Positions 34,340 through 44,145 of a stretch of DNA of 64,000 nucleotides are shown piece after piece; within the stretch, counting starts at the first letter, position 1, and the number at the start of each line of letters is the position of its first letter. The notes under the pieces are model-generated. The model saw nothing but the letters and a program-made list of their open reading frames with translations. It had not been told where the DNA came from and made no database searches. Origin of the DNA: Planctomycetota bacterium (lineage in GTDB: Bacteria > Planctomycetota > Planctomycetia > Pirellulales > Pirellulaceae); contig JACNKX010000038.1 in assembly GCA_014381825.1 (NCBI GenBank), positions 354,686 to 418,685 of the forward strand, written 5' to 3'. A program made the position numbers and the translations under genes.

Positions 34340-34999
34340 ATGAGCGATTCAGCTGACATCGTCGAGAGCAACGCTCCGACAACGGACGTTCCTGAAGAGC
34401 GCCTCGAGTTCGAAAATAGCTTCGATGCCGACGCAACCGAAACTGCTGCGACGATGTTGCCATCTGAAAAGGAACTTCAGTGGCCGGATCTCGTCGTCGC
34501 GGTTCTTGCTTTGGGCGCATGGTTCGTTCTGTTTGCCGGGGGGATCTTGATCGGAACGGCACCATTTCGAAGTCAGATTGGCGGTAGCGCTCCGCTTGGG
34601 TTCGCCGAGCACGCCAAAGCTTGGTATGTCGTGTTAGCATTTTGGACGGTAACTAACATTGGCTTGATCGCGTGTGCATCAGCACTGCTCGGCGCGGTTG
34701 GGCGGCGCGTCGGTTTTACAACTGTCGATGCCGAAGATGTCGTGGTCCGGCAAGCGGCCCAGAAACAAGTAGGACTTTACTATGGCTGTGCGATCATGCG
34801 AGGCTTTGGCGTCTACTCGTTGATCCTTGCCGGAATTTTTGTCTTCGCACAAGATGCGGCGAGCGAACCCGAGCAGTTGCACTATCTCAGCATTGCTCCC
34901 TTGCTTTCGATCGCTGGCTTTTATGCCGGTTATGATCCGGTGCTTTTTTCGGGCTTGCTAGCCCGAGCGAAGAAGCTGCTCAACGCGTTGCCAATCTAG
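34340..34999 (+). CDS. Four-span membrane protein (hypothetical)
   Basis: A 219-residue protein. An acidic N-terminal tail of about 60 residues is followed by about four hydrophobic segments (LVVAVLALGAWFVLFAGGIL, WYVVLAFWTVTNIGLIACAS, GVYSLILAGIFVFA, LSIAPLLSIAGFYAGYDPVL). I recognise no family. A GGAG lies very close to ATG 34340; a GTG at 34295 is also in frame. It is convergent with the peptidase gene, with 18 bases between the stops. Confidence 0.7.
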   Translation: MSDSADIVESNAPTTDVPEERLEFENSFDADATETAATMLPSEKELQWPDLVVAVLALGAWFVLFAGGILIGTAPFRSQIGGSAPLGFAEHAKAWYVVLAFWTVTNIGLIACASALLGAVGRRVGFTTVDAEDVVVRQAAQKQVGLYYGCAIMRGFGVYSLILAGIFVFAQDAASEPEQLHYLSIAPLLSIAGFYAGYDPVLFSGLLARAKKLLNALPI

Positions 35000-35017
35000 C
35001 GCCGAATCGTTTCGCCT

Positions 35018-35497
35018 TCAGTTCATCCCGTTGCCGACGATGTCGTGGACGATCTCGCCCTCAAGCGTTTCGTGGGCAAGAAGTTCATCAACGATCGCGG
35101 CCAAGGCTGCCCAATTATCGTCTCGTTTGAAAAGGCGATACATCTCGGCAGACGCTTGTTCAAGAAAGGCGAGCCGTGTCCGTTCGTCTGGGTGAAGTGT
35201 CGCGGCGGCGGTCCAAGCCTGCTTCCAGTCGGAACTCCATTCGGGCACGAACCCCGGGTGATAAGCGTCGCCGCTATAGATCATCTCGGCAACGGGTCCG
35301 GCGAGTGAAACGAGAACTGCCTTTTGACGCACCTCCTTGTCGTCCGCTCCTGAAGTTTCCCACTCGATCTGCGTATCGCCGTAGCGTTTGGGCCCGTCAT
35401 CGTAATCGGGGGCGATCGTGACGAGTCGTACGCGCGCTCCGAGTCGTACGGCAGCAAAGGCATGCCCAGCTTCGTGATAGGCGGTCGTGTCGTCCAT
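35018..35497 (-). CDS. Stand-alone M41 (FtsH-like) zinc peptidase domain, no ATPase
   Basis: A 159-residue protein with the zinc motif HEAGH (His8, Glu9, His12) almost at its N-terminus. The pattern LVSLAGPVAEMIYSG and Asp90 in EWSSDWKQAW matches the third zinc ligand of FtsH peptidases (GASNDxxxAT type). The AAA ATPase and membrane helices of FtsH are absent. It should be a cytosolic metallopeptidase-like protein; substrate and activity are unproven. Its start is four bases from the stop of alkaline phosphatase, so they are cotranscribed and probably coupled. Coupling of a leaderless peptidase with an exported phosphatase is unexplained. Confidence 0.82.
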   Translation of the reverse strand: MDDTTAYHEAGHAFAAVRLGARVRLVTIAPDYDDGPKRYGDTQIEWETSGADDKEVRQKAVLVSLAGPVAEMIYSGDAYHPGFVPEWSSDWKQAWTAAATLHPDERTRLAFLEQASAEMYRLFKRDDNWAALAAIVDELLAHETLEGEIVHDIVGNGMN

Positions 35498-35500
35498 GAT

Positions 35501-37171
35501 CTACTGAGTTGGCGATGGAGTTTCGGTCAGCATCTCCGGCCGATCGATGAAGAGGTAGTGGCCGTGATCGGCGGTCACGATCATCACCGACTCTTGCCAA
35601 CTACTGTGTGATTCAACCCAGTTCGTAATCACCTTCACCGCAGCGTCCCCGCTGTTTACCGCACCGATCGAATTGTCGAGGTTATTGTCGTGGTTCGCCC
35701 AGTCAACATCTCCCGGTTCAACTAACAACCAGAACCCCTTCTCACTAGTTGCGAGCGTCGTTAACGCCGCCGCGGTCATGTCGGCCAGCGTCGGATTCTC
35801 GATGAGGTCGGCCTCGGTGTATTTTTCCGCGTTCTTCGTCTTGCCTGGTGCGGGCTGGAAGTCACCGTTAGCGGTACGAAACGGCAAGTGCCCTTTCGCG
35901 TCGCCAAGTCCGTAAACGCCCAACAGTCGCTTGCTTTGCTTCGCCGCCTGCTGAGCGGCCTCGGCCAACGCTTTGCTCCCGCTAACACCATCTGTTCGTC
36001 GAGCTACGATGTACTGACCAGCGTTCTTCACATCGACTCGTGCAAGATCTTCATCAGTGATATAAGCGTTTCCCGGAACGAAGTTCTTACCTTGCCCCGT
36101 ACTCTTAGTATGAATAACACCGTATCCGCCGCCGATCACGACATCGAGACCGGGGAGCGGTTCGTTGGAGTGGCTGCTCGAATGCAACCCCAGCATGTCA
36201 CGGGCCAGATCCTGGTAGTCGTTCCGATGCACATTCTGTGCGTAACCACACGCCGGCGTCGCGTGGCTGATCGGAACACTCGAGACGACTCCAACTTTGT
36301 AACCACGAGCCTGAGCAAGATGCGCAATCGTATCGGCTTGATTTCCCTCAGCGTCAACTGAGACCGCACCGTTATAGGTTTTGACGCCAGTCGTCATGCT
36401 CGTTGCTGAACTTGATGAATCGGCATACGCGTGGCGATCGGTCGCTTTCTTAGGCTCGGAAACAAGGTACAGCGGGTCCGCTCCAACGGTCCATGGATTC
36501 GGACCGCCACGTACGGCGTCGTAGCCGCTACGAACCTTTCCACCGGGAGTCTTTACGATTTGTATATCGACGTCGGTCGTCGTCCCGTCGTTGTTCGGCG
36601 AAGTTGCCATGAAACCGAATTGGCTCGTCCCACCGGCCTGGTAGTCTTGAAAGTGAGTTCCTTCACCTCGGCCTTCGTGATATGCGACGCGTTGCAAGTT
36701 GTAAATGCTGGCCGCGCGAGTCGTTTGCCAATCCATGCCATCGAACACGACCAGAAAAATATGTTTCTTTCCGGCTTCGAGTGCCGCTCGTTGAATCCGA
36801 TAAACGTCCGTCTGATCCATATAGTCGGCGACGGAATTCACGGTCCGATCTGGAAGATAACCGTATAACTTCGCAACCGCTTCTTGATTTCGATAGAGGC
36901 TGTTCGCTCCGATGTAATCACGTAAATCAATTGCCGAGCCAGCGTCCTTCGTCCCGTACGTGTAGACAGGAATCAAGCGATTCGAGTGGGTTCCCCAAAG
37001 CGAATACTTCTTGGGCTGCCAGCCCCAATGCGCCGCCAGAGAATCCCCCTTCTCGATCGCCTCGGCCTGCAGAACACGCAAGTAATCGGCCGAAACGACT
37101 GGCTTTGCCACGACATGGCCGAGAAATAGACATAGTAAGATTGAGAGAACTCGCTGCGAAGATCGTGACAT
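35501..37171 (-). CDS. Alkaline phosphatase (PhoA family, exported)
   Basis: A 556-residue protein with a signal peptide (QRVLSILLCLFLGHVVAKPV). The catalytic serine is Ser252 in ADSSSSATSMTTGVKTYNG, equivalent to the DSAASAT site of PhoA. Metal ligands are visible in FLVVFDGMDWQ (Asp144), LLVEPGDVDWANHDNN and IVTADHGHYLF. It would release phosphate from organic monoesters outside the cytoplasm. No Pho box could be recognised upstream, so regulation by phosphate is only expected from the family. The downstream peptidase gene is in the same operon. Confidence 0.93.
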   Translation of the reverse strand: MSRSSQRVLSILLCLFLGHVVAKPVVSADYLRVLQAEAIEKGDSLAAHWGWQPKKYSLWGTHSNRLIPVYTYGTKDAGSAIDLRDYIGANSLYRNQEAVAKLYGYLPDRTVNSVADYMDQTDVYRIQRAALEAGKKHIFLVVFDGMDWQTTRAASIYNLQRVAYHEGRGEGTHFQDYQAGGTSQFGFMATSPNNDGTTTDVDIQIVKTPGGKVRSGYDAVRGGPNPWTVGADPLYLVSEPKKATDRHAYADSSSSATSMTTGVKTYNGAVSVDAEGNQADTIAHLAQARGYKVGVVSSVPISHATPACGYAQNVHRNDYQDLARDMLGLHSSSHSNEPLPGLDVVIGGGYGVIHTKSTGQGKNFVPGNAYITDEDLARVDVKNAGQYIVARRTDGVSGSKALAEAAQQAAKQSKRLLGVYGLGDAKGHLPFRTANGDFQPAPGKTKNAEKYTEADLIENPTLADMTAAALTTLATSEKGFWLLVEPGDVDWANHDNNLDNSIGAVNSGDAAVKVITNWVESHSSWQESVMIVTADHGHYLFIDRPEMLTETPSPTQ

Positions 37172-37388
37172 GAATACAATCCGGCGGGCGGTATTTCGGA
37201 GGGACTAGGCTCAGGGAGGAAATCTTAGTTTACATGGAACAGGTCGAACAGAATAGCAATCCGTGCGGCCATCGCAACTCCGCGTGCCAATTAAGCTGGC
37301 CCGTCGCAGTGCTATTGGGTTATCCTAGAACTCTTCGACCGGCTCACACCTTCAAGCGGCTAACTGACAACTGCCCCACCAATCTGTT

Positions 37389-39695
37389 ATGCCTCGGTTC
37401 AACTCGCTCCTGATCGCCTGTTCTCTAACGACAAGCTTCCTCTTCGCAGGTCCCGAGGAAACTGAATTCTTCGAGACGAAGATTCGGCCCTTGCTCGTCG
37501 AGCGATGTTACTCGTGCCACTCGGCCAAAGCGAAGAAGCTGCAAGCCGGATTGCACCTCGACCGCCGCGACGCAATCCTCGAAGGAGGCGACTCGGGACC
37601 AGCGATCGTGCCTGGCAAAGCGGCAGAGAGCTTGTTGATCAAAGCCATTCGCTACCAAGAATACGAGATGCCGCCCGATCGCAAATTGGCGGATGTCGAG
37701 ATCGGCTTGTTGACGAAATGGGTCGAGATGGGAGCACCTTGGCCGAACACAGAACCTCCCGGTGCGGTCTCGCCTGAGAAAGGTTACGACTGGGAGTACT
37801 TCCGTCAGAAGCACTGGTCGTTTATTCCAGTGAAAATGCCAGATCGACCGAGCGTCCAGCGCGCACAGTGGCCGCGTAACGACATCGACCACTTTGTCCT
37901 CGCCCGTCTCGAAGCCAAACAGCTGGCGCCGAATCCGCCTGCGCCGCCACATCTGCTTGTCCGACGCATCTATTTGGATTTGCTCGGCATCCCACCAACG
38001 CCCGAACAAGTCGCGAAGTACGTCTCGGCTGCCGGTGTGGACTTACAGCAAGCGACGACGCAACTGATCAACGATCTGTTGGAGTCACCACTCTACGGCG
38101 AACGCTGGGGACGCCACTGGCTGGACGTCGCGCGATTCAGTGACGGATATGGTGGCTTTCTTGACAACCGGGCGAATACGGAAGCATGGCGATATCGGGA
38201 TTGGGTCGTTGCCGCGTTTAACAACAACATGCCGTACGACGAGTTTATCAAGTTACAGATCGCCGGCGATTTGATCGGTGGGCAAGACCAGGCTGTTGCG
38301 ACCGGCTTCTTTTCCCTTGGGCCAACCTACAACTCGGACGGTGGTGATCCCGATAGCGTCGCACAAGCGAAGAGCGAAACGCTGGACGATCGGATGGATA
38401 CTTTGTCGCGAGGGTTTCTCGGTCTGACCGCCGCCTGTGCGCGTTGCCACGATCACAAGTTCGATCCGATTCCACAAGAGGATTACTACTCGCTCGCCGG
38501 CGTGTTTAATAACACACAGACTCGCGAGTCGCCGCTCGTACCTGACGAAGTCGTTAAGACCTACAACGAACACCAGAAGTCGATCGGCGAAATCACAAAG
38601 CAAGTGAAGGATCTGCAAAACGCTATTAAACAGGCGAAGCGTGAAGCAACCGCCGATGAAGCGAAGAGCCTTGCCGACATGCAAGCCAAGTTAGAGCAGC
38701 TCAAAAAGACGGCACCGGCGAAATACGAGTTCGTCCACGCTTTAGCGGATGCCGGCAGCCAAGACATGCGCGTCGCCTTACGCGGCAATCTTCGCAAGCC
38801 CGGAGACGTCGCTCCTCGTCGTTTCCTACGCATCCTAGCTGGTGAAGATCCATCACGGTTCGCCAATGGCAGCGGGCGTGTCGAACTGGCCGAGGCAATC
38901 GCCAATGCGAACAATCCGCTAACCGCGCGCGTTCTCGTGAATCGCATCTGGCAGCATCACTTTGGTGATGCGATCGTCCGTTCGCCGAGCAACTTCGGAA
39001 CACTAGGCGAGGAGCCGACTCATCCGCAGCTACTGGATTGGCTCGCATCGACGTTTGTCGAATCGGGATGGTCAATTAAAGAGCTGCATCGCACGATCAT
39101 GATGTCGGCCGCTTATCAGATGAGCAGCGACTTCAGCGAGTCGAGCTTCGCGGCCGATGGCGACAATCGATTGATCTGGCGAATGGCACCTCGGCGCATG
39201 GAGGTCGAAACGTGGCGAGACTCGCTCTTGTTCGTGACTGGAGAACTCGATCAAACGATTGGCGGTCCGTCAATCGACAACATACAAGCAAGTAAGCGCC
39301 GCACCTTGTACGCAAAGGTGAGCCGAAACGGCGATGTGTTCGCCTCCGACGCGTTCTTGCGATTATTCGACTTTCCATTGATGCGGGCAACTGTCGCTGA
39401 TCGTCCGAGCAGCATCGTTCCTCAGCAGTTCCTGTTCGCGATGAACAGCAACTTTATGGTGGATCGCGCAACGGCGCTGGCCGCCAGGTTGCACAGTGAA
39501 TTGGACGACGACGCCACCAGAATTCGCTCGGCCTATCAGCACTGCTACGGACGACAACCGAGCGACCTGGAATTAGAATTGGCGATCGAGTATCTACGAG
39601 ATACCGGCGACACTGCTTCCGGCCGAGCCTTGAAGCCCTGGGTGCAGTACGCGCAGGTTTTGTTGAGTTCCAACGAGTTCATGTACGTCCGCTGA
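37389..39695 (+). CDS. PSCyt1/DUF1549/DUF1553 exported protein
   Basis: A 768-residue protein with a short signal peptide. The PSCyt1 domain (about 25-115) has a haem-type CxxCH in VERCYSCHSAKAKKLQ and the late Met in YQEYEMPPDRKL, as in a c-type cytochrome. DUF1549 (about 160-370) contains VRRIYLDLLGIPPT and AACARCHDHKFDPI with a second CxxCH. DUF1553 (about 500-765) contains ARVLVNRIWQHHFGDAIV and ends LLSSNEFMYVR. A coiled-coil linker (about 390-440) separates them. The family is nearly confined to planctomycetes and related bacteria and its reaction is unknown. Here there is no adjacent DUF1501 gene. Confidence 0.93.
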   Translation: MPRFNSLLIACSLTTSFLFAGPEETEFFETKIRPLLVERCYSCHSAKAKKLQAGLHLDRRDAILEGGDSGPAIVPGKAAESLLIKAIRYQEYEMPPDRKLADVEIGLLTKWVEMGAPWPNTEPPGAVSPEKGYDWEYFRQKHWSFIPVKMPDRPSVQRAQWPRNDIDHFVLARLEAKQLAPNPPAPPHLLVRRIYLDLLGIPPTPEQVAKYVSAAGVDLQQATTQLINDLLESPLYGERWGRHWLDVARFSDGYGGFLDNRANTEAWRYRDWVVAAFNNNMPYDEFIKLQIAGDLIGGQDQAVATGFFSLGPTYNSDGGDPDSVAQAKSETLDDRMDTLSRGFLGLTAACARCHDHKFDPIPQEDYYSLAGVFNNTQTRESPLVPDEVVKTYNEHQKSIGEITKQVKDLQNAIKQAKREATADEAKSLADMQAKLEQLKKTAPAKYEFVHALADAGSQDMRVALRGNLRKPGDVAPRRFLRILAGEDPSRFANGSGRVELAEAIANANNPLTARVLVNRIWQHHFGDAIVRSPSNFGTLGEEPTHPQLLDWLASTFVESGWSIKELHRTIMMSAAYQMSSDFSESSFAADGDNRLIWRMAPRRMEVETWRDSLLFVTGELDQTIGGPSIDNIQASKRRTLYAKVSRNGDVFASDAFLRLFDFPLMRATVADRPSSIVPQQFLFAMNSNFMVDRATALAARLHSELDDDATRIRSAYQHCYGRQPSDLELELAIEYLRDTGDTASGRALKPWVQYAQVLLSSNEFMYVR

Positions 39696-39718
39696 GCGAC
39701 GAGATGCTCGGTCACGCG

Positions 39719-40654
39719 TCAAAAGTCGTACCACAGTCCATAACCGATCTGTGCTTCGTGTTCATCGAAGAAAGAAAATTGATTGCTCTCGCCGTTGTAA
39801 TAAAACAAGCCGGTCCGAAGCATGTTGGCGTCTTGACCTCGCCACGCCCAACCTGCCTCGAACGTGAAGGCACCGCCAAAGTTGACTTCTTCCCGGAGAT
39901 GAGCGTTCATGGCCCAAAACGGCTCGCCACGCAGCCCCGTCGGTCCGCACGGCGCATAGTCCAAGCCGAACTGAAACTCCCAAGGCAAGCCGACATCGCT
40001 GTAAGCCGCCCACCCAGCTTCGGCGTAAATCCGCAACTTCTGATTCATGTAGTACGAGTATCCGAGTACCAACACGTCGCGTGAATAGTTCAGGCGATTG
40101 AAGCCCGGATTCTTAATCAGAAACTCGTCACCGACATGCGAACTGAGATGATAAAACGCGAACTTCATGCGATGCCGTCCCACGCCGTAACTGACCGGGA
40201 TACCTGCTCGAAAATCAACGGATCGCACATCACGATCGCTAGGGAGGTCGAGTCGAATTTGTCCACTTCCCTCGACGTCCAACTGCCACCCCTCTGGGCG
40301 AAATGCATCGGTCGTCCCATACCGCCAAATCCCAATGCGAGTACCGAGCGTAGCATCAAGGAACGTGCTGTCGCCCCGACTCTTGACCAGATGAAGCGAG
40401 AAACGCGATTCTTTGGTTCCCGCCAAGTAACTGTCAAAGACCAAGCCGTCCGGAAGCAGTTGGTGGCACCATTGGTTGCTGGGCCTTGGTTCCTGTGGCC
40501 AAGCTTCGAGAGGTGGCGGAGTCGTAAATCCCTCGAAGCTCTCATAAGTGGGAAGCTGAGCGATTCGAGACATTGCTGGGAGAGACTGGGCGTCAAGCGA
40601 TCTCGCCGGAACGACGCCGATGGCGGCAATGGCAAGCAACGCAAATCGGTACAC
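39719..40654 (-). CDS. DUF1207 outer-membrane-like protein
   Basis: A 311-residue protein with a signal peptide (VYRFALLAIAAIGVVPARSLDA). Many alternating aromatic/polar strands (VLGYSYYMNQKLRIYAEAG, EFQFGLDYAP, FTFEAGWAWRG) end in a C-terminal aromatic residue (YGLWYDF), as in outer-membrane beta barrels. It matches the DUF1207 pattern of planctomycetes. The start is GTG 40654, supported by GGAGGAG eight bases upstream; the frame extends a further 17 codons. Function unknown. Confidence 0.85.
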   Translation of the reverse strand: MYRFALLAIAAIGVVPARSLDAQSLPAMSRIAQLPTYESFEGFTTPPPLEAWPQEPRPSNQWCHQLLPDGLVFDSYLAGTKESRFSLHLVKSRGDSTFLDATLGTRIGIWRYGTTDAFRPEGWQLDVEGSGQIRLDLPSDRDVRSVDFRAGIPVSYGVGRHRMKFAFYHLSSHVGDEFLIKNPGFNRLNYSRDVLVLGYSYYMNQKLRIYAEAGWAAYSDVGLPWEFQFGLDYAPCGPTGLRGEPFWAMNAHLREEVNFGGAFTFEAGWAWRGQDANMLRTGLFYYNGESNQFSFFDEHEAQIGYGLWYDF

Positions 40655-41041
40655 TTGTCGAACTCCTCCGACGTCCCCGGAACTGACAGCAAGAACGGTC
40701 AGCACATTCCGTCAACGTACGGCAGCGATAAAGTTAAGGCGAGTCAACGCAAGGAATGCAGGGATCGGCACTCAGAAACGCCGAGGTGTGGTGATCAATG
40801 GAAGTGGGTAGAGTGGAGAGTTTCTGGCAGGACTTGTCAGACGAGCGTTGCCGCTGACAATGGGACGCACTTGGCGTGGAAATGATGGTTTGTAGGTATG
40901 GTGCGGGCTGTTTTGCCCGTAGGCTTCGTACCGAAAGTATCAGCTCTACAGATTGTATCGGCTTGATGAATCACGAATTCCAGCCAGAATCGGAACTGTT
41001 TGGCTACGAAATTGACCCCGACGATAGCAGGAGTGCAAGCG
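40655..41041. other. Divergent intergenic region
   Basis: This 387-bp gap lies between the divergent DUF1207 and thiamine-binding-protein genes and should carry both promoters. A small hairpin (GCGGGC-TGTTTT-GCCCGT, about 40904-40921) is present. I see no gene or known RNA. Confidence 0.35.
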
Positions 41042-41353
41042 ATGGTACTACTTGAATTCAGCATCGCCCCGTTGGAAAAAGGGGCCAGCGTGAGCGAATA
41101 CGTCGCCCGCAGCCTGAATATTATCCATGCCAGCGATTTGGATTACCGGCTTCACGCCATGGGGACCATCGTCGAAGGCGACCTCGACCAGGTCCTGGAT
41201 GTATTGCGCCAATGCATGGAAGCGATGTCCAGCGATTGTGATCGAATCACTTGTACTGCGAAGATGGACTTTCGGCGTGGGTACTCGGGGCGTTTGGCAA
41301 CAAAAGTTGAGAGCGTCGAAGCAAAACTCGGTAAAGACCTCAAGACGCTCTAA
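41042..41353 (+). CDS. MTH1187/YkoF-family thiamine-binding protein
   Basis: A 103-residue protein of the MTH1187 (DUF77) family: [39 protein letters not shown] and [13 protein letters not shown]. Structures in this family bind thiamine-like ligands; the cellular role is not settled. ATG 41042 has AGGAG eight bases upstream. Its stop is 22 bases before L-2-hydroxyglutarate oxidase, so it leads the carbon-oxidation operon. A thiamine link is plausible for 2-oxoacid metabolism but is an inference. Confidence 0.88.
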   Translation: MVLLEFSIAPLEKGASVSEYVARSLNIIHASDLDYRLHAMGTIVEGDLDQVLDVLRQCMEAMSSDCDRITCTAKMDFRRGYSGRLATKVESVEAKLGKDLKTL

Positions 41354-41375
41354 CACACGCGAAAGCGAGAACGGG

Positions 41376-42575
41376 ATGAAGGAAGCAGACGTCGCTATCA
41401 TCGGCGGTGGAATCGTTGGACTAGCAACCGCGTATCAGCTCCTGTTGCGGCATCCCGATAAACGGGTTGTCGTTCTAGAGAAGGAGTCGTCCGTTGGCGC
41501 TCACCAAACGGGACACAACTCGGGCGTGCTCCACTCCGGAATCTATTACAAGCCCGGCTCGTTGAAGGCACAGAACTGCCGAATCGGCAAGCGAGCAATG
41601 GAAGCCTTCTGTGAGTCTGAGGGAGTTCCGTACGACGTGTGCGGCAAGGTGATCGTTGCGGTTGACGAAAGCGAAGTTCCCCGACTGGAGCGGATCTTCG
41701 AACGCGGGCAAGCCAACGAAGTCGCGTGCGAGATGATTAACCGCGAACGGCTGCACGAACTAGAACCGCACGCGGCAGGTGTGCAAGCCATCCACGTACC
41801 TGAAGCAGGCATCGTTAATTACCGGCGCGTCGGTGAACGGCTCGCCGAGATCATTCAGGAGCGGGGCAGCGAAGTTTTGTGCGACGCGAAAGTGGTAGGC
41901 TTTCAAAGGGACGCCAGAAATATCGTGCTTGCTACGAAGCAAGGCGATGTGACGGCGAACTATGCCGTGAACTGTTGTGGCTTGCAATCGGATCGCATGT
42001 CGAAGATGACCGGACACAAGGCCGACGCAAAGATTCTGCCGTTCCGCGGCGAGTTCTTCGAGCTAAAGCCCGAATCCGAGCATCTCTGTCGGAACTTGAT
42101 CTACCCAGTCCCGGATCCCAGCTTTCCGTTCTTGGGCGTTCATTTCACTCGCATGATCGACGGTGGCATCGAGTGCGGCCCGAACGCGGTACTCGCCTTC
42201 GCCCGCGAAGGATATCGCAAGACGGATATCAACATTGCCGATCTGGTCGAGACGCTCACCTACTCAGGCTTTCTACGAATGGCATCAAAGTACTGGCGAG
42301 TGGGTGCCGGCGAAATGTGGCGATCTTTCAGCAAAGCAGCCTTCGTGAAAGCGTTGCAAAGGCTAATGCCCGAAATCCGCAGTGAACACATCGTGCCAGC
42401 CAGAGCTGGAGTTCGCGCACAAGCGATCTCGCCCGCAGGCGACATGGTCGATGATTTCGTGATCCAAGCGGCTGACAATGTGATCAACGTGAACAACGCT
42501 CCGTCACCAGCCGCCACCTCTTCGCTGAACATCGGTAACATCATCGTCAACAAGCTGGATGAGCAGCTTGGGTAA
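41376..42575 (+). CDS. lhgO: L-2-hydroxyglutarate oxidase
   Basis: A 399-residue FAD enzyme of the LhgO family. It has the FAD motif [17 protein letters not shown], then [20 protein letters not shown] and [18 protein letters not shown], which are characteristic of LhgO, and [15 protein letters not shown] near the C-terminus. It oxidises L-2-hydroxyglutarate to 2-oxoglutarate and passes electrons to the quinone pool. ATG 41376 was chosen at the start of the FAD domain; the open frame continues upstream inside the previous gene. It is the second gene of the operon. Confidence 0.94.
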   Translation: MKEADVAIIGGGIVGLATAYQLLLRHPDKRVVVLEKESSVGAHQTGHNSGVLHSGIYYKPGSLKAQNCRIGKRAMEAFCESEGVPYDVCGKVIVAVDESEVPRLERIFERGQANEVACEMINRERLHELEPHAAGVQAIHVPEAGIVNYRRVGERLAEIIQERGSEVLCDAKVVGFQRDARNIVLATKQGDVTANYAVNCCGLQSDRMSKMTGHKADAKILPFRGEFFELKPESEHLCRNLIYPVPDPSFPFLGVHFTRMIDGGIECGPNAVLAFAREGYRKTDINIADLVETLTYSGFLRMASKYWRVGAGEMWRSFSKAAFVKALQRLMPEIRSEHIVPARAGVRAQAISPAGDMVDDFVIQAADNVINVNNAPSPAATSSLNIGNIIVNKLDEQLG

Positions 42576-42663
42576 GCATGGCAACGGGTGGCGAAGGGAC
42601 GCGAGCGGTCTATAATCGTAACTCTTCTGTTTTACGAAATTGCCTGCGTCGTGAGTGACACTG

Positions 42664-44103
42664 ATGTCAATTGCCGTCCAAACTTCCGTCATCGATCAAC
42701 TCCGTCGTATTGTTGGTACCGATGGTGTGCTCTCGGCGAACTCCGATTTGCTTGTCTATGAGTGTGACGGGTTTGTCATCGAGAAAAACAGCCCGGACGT
42801 CGTCGTGTTTCCACGGACGACGGAGGACGTGGCGAGGATTGTCAAAGTTTGCAATGAGGCGGGCGTGACGTTCCTTCCGCGCGGTGCCGGCACAAGCTTG
42901 GCGGGTGGATGCCTGCCGGTGGGTGGCGGGGTGATGATCGTGCTGACGCGGATGAAGGAGATCGTCGAGATCAACCTTCGCGACCGATATGCAATCGTCG
43001 AACCGGGCGTTGTTAACGTGTGGCTGACGAATCGTTTGAAGGGGACGGGCTACCATTATGCTCCTGACCCGTCGAGCCAGGGCGCTTGTACGATCGGTGG
43101 TAACGTGGCGACCAACTCAGGCGGCCCACACACGCTGAAGTATGGTGTGACTGTGAATCACGTGCTTGGCGTCGAAGCGGTCCTTGCGGACGGCCGCGTC
43201 GTTCAAATCGGCGGTCCTGCGGAGGAGTCACCGGGACTTGATTTGGTCGGTGCGATTGTGGGAAGCGAAGGTACGCTAGCAGTCGTTACCAAAGTGTGGG
43301 TTCGGCTCACTCGTAATCCGCAGGGATATCGGACGATGCTTGGCATCTTCGAATCGTGTGACGATGCGACGAACGCGATCAGCGAAATCATCGGAGCGGG
43401 CATTGTTCCTGCTGCACTTGAAATGATGGATCAAGGTATTCTTACGGCCGTCGAGGCCGCGTTTAAGTTCGGCTTCCCACTCGACGCCGAAGCGATCCTG
43501 TTGATCGAAGCCGATGGTCTCGAAGCCGGTTTGAATCATCAGCAAGAACAGATCATCGAACTGTGCAAGAAGTGCGGTGCTCGCGAAGTTCGCATCGCCG
43601 CGGACGACAAGGAGCGAATGAAGCTTTGGAAGTGTCGCAAACAAGCGTTCGGCGCGATCGGTCGGTTGAGCCCCAGCTATTGCACGCAAGACGGAGTCGT
43701 CCCGCGCACGAAGTTACCGCACATCCTGAAACGCATCATCGAGATTGGCAAGAAGTACAACATCCGCATCGTGAACGTTTTCCACGCCGGCGACGGAAAT
43801 ATCCATCCGATCTTGTTGTTCGACGAACGCAATTTGAAACAGACCGAAGACGTCCTGAAAGCAAGCGGCGAGATCTTGGATGAGTGTCTTGCTTGTGGCG
43901 GAAGCGTCACTGGCGAACACGGGATCGGCGTCGAGAAGATCGAGTTCATGAACAAGATGTTCTCCGCTGACGACCTCGCCGCTATGTCGAACTTGCGAGG
44001 GGCATTCAATCCAAAGAATAATTTGAGCCCTCGTAAGATGCTGCCGACCGCCGGTGCTTGCGGGCTCGAACAAAAACATCCCGGTCGTCGGGCGGCGATG
44101 TAA
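42664..44103 (+). CDS. glcD: Glycolate oxidase FAD subunit
   Basis: A 479-residue member of the FAD-binding PCMH/GlcD family. It has VVVFPRTTEDVARIVKVCNE, the FAD block FLPRGAGTSLAGGCLPVGGG, GGNVATNSGGPHTLKYGVT, and the C-terminal FHAGDGNIHP and GGSVTGEHGIGVEK. With GlcE and GlcF it would oxidise glycolate (and D-lactate) to glyoxylate, donating electrons to quinone. ATG 42664 is preferred over GTG 42655. The gene order lhgO-glcD-glcE-glcF supports a 2-hydroxyacid oxidation operon. Confidence 0.94.
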   Translation: MSIAVQTSVIDQLRRIVGTDGVLSANSDLLVYECDGFVIEKNSPDVVVFPRTTEDVARIVKVCNEAGVTFLPRGAGTSLAGGCLPVGGGVMIVLTRMKEIVEINLRDRYAIVEPGVVNVWLTNRLKGTGYHYAPDPSSQGACTIGGNVATNSGGPHTLKYGVTVNHVLGVEAVLADGRVVQIGGPAEESPGLDLVGAIVGSEGTLAVVTKVWVRLTRNPQGYRTMLGIFESCDDATNAISEIIGAGIVPAALEMMDQGILTAVEAAFKFGFPLDAEAILLIEADGLEAGLNHQQEQIIELCKKCGAREVRIAADDKERMKLWKCRKQAFGAIGRLSPSYCTQDGVVPRTKLPHILKRIIEIGKKYNIRIVNVFHAGDGNIHPILLFDERNLKQTEDVLKASGEILDECLACGGSVTGEHGIGVEKIEFMNKMFSADDLAAMSNLRGAFNPKNNLSPRKMLPTAGACGLEQKHPGRRAAM

Positions 44104-44145
44104 CACCACGACTTCCGATCCTCCACACAGCGCTTGGTGCCTTTC

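Noticed and set aside
40136..40885. A 249-codon plus-strand frame opposite the DUF1207 gene
   Set aside because: It has no domain or ribosome site; the minus-strand frame has a signal peptide, a strong ribosome site and a barrel pattern.
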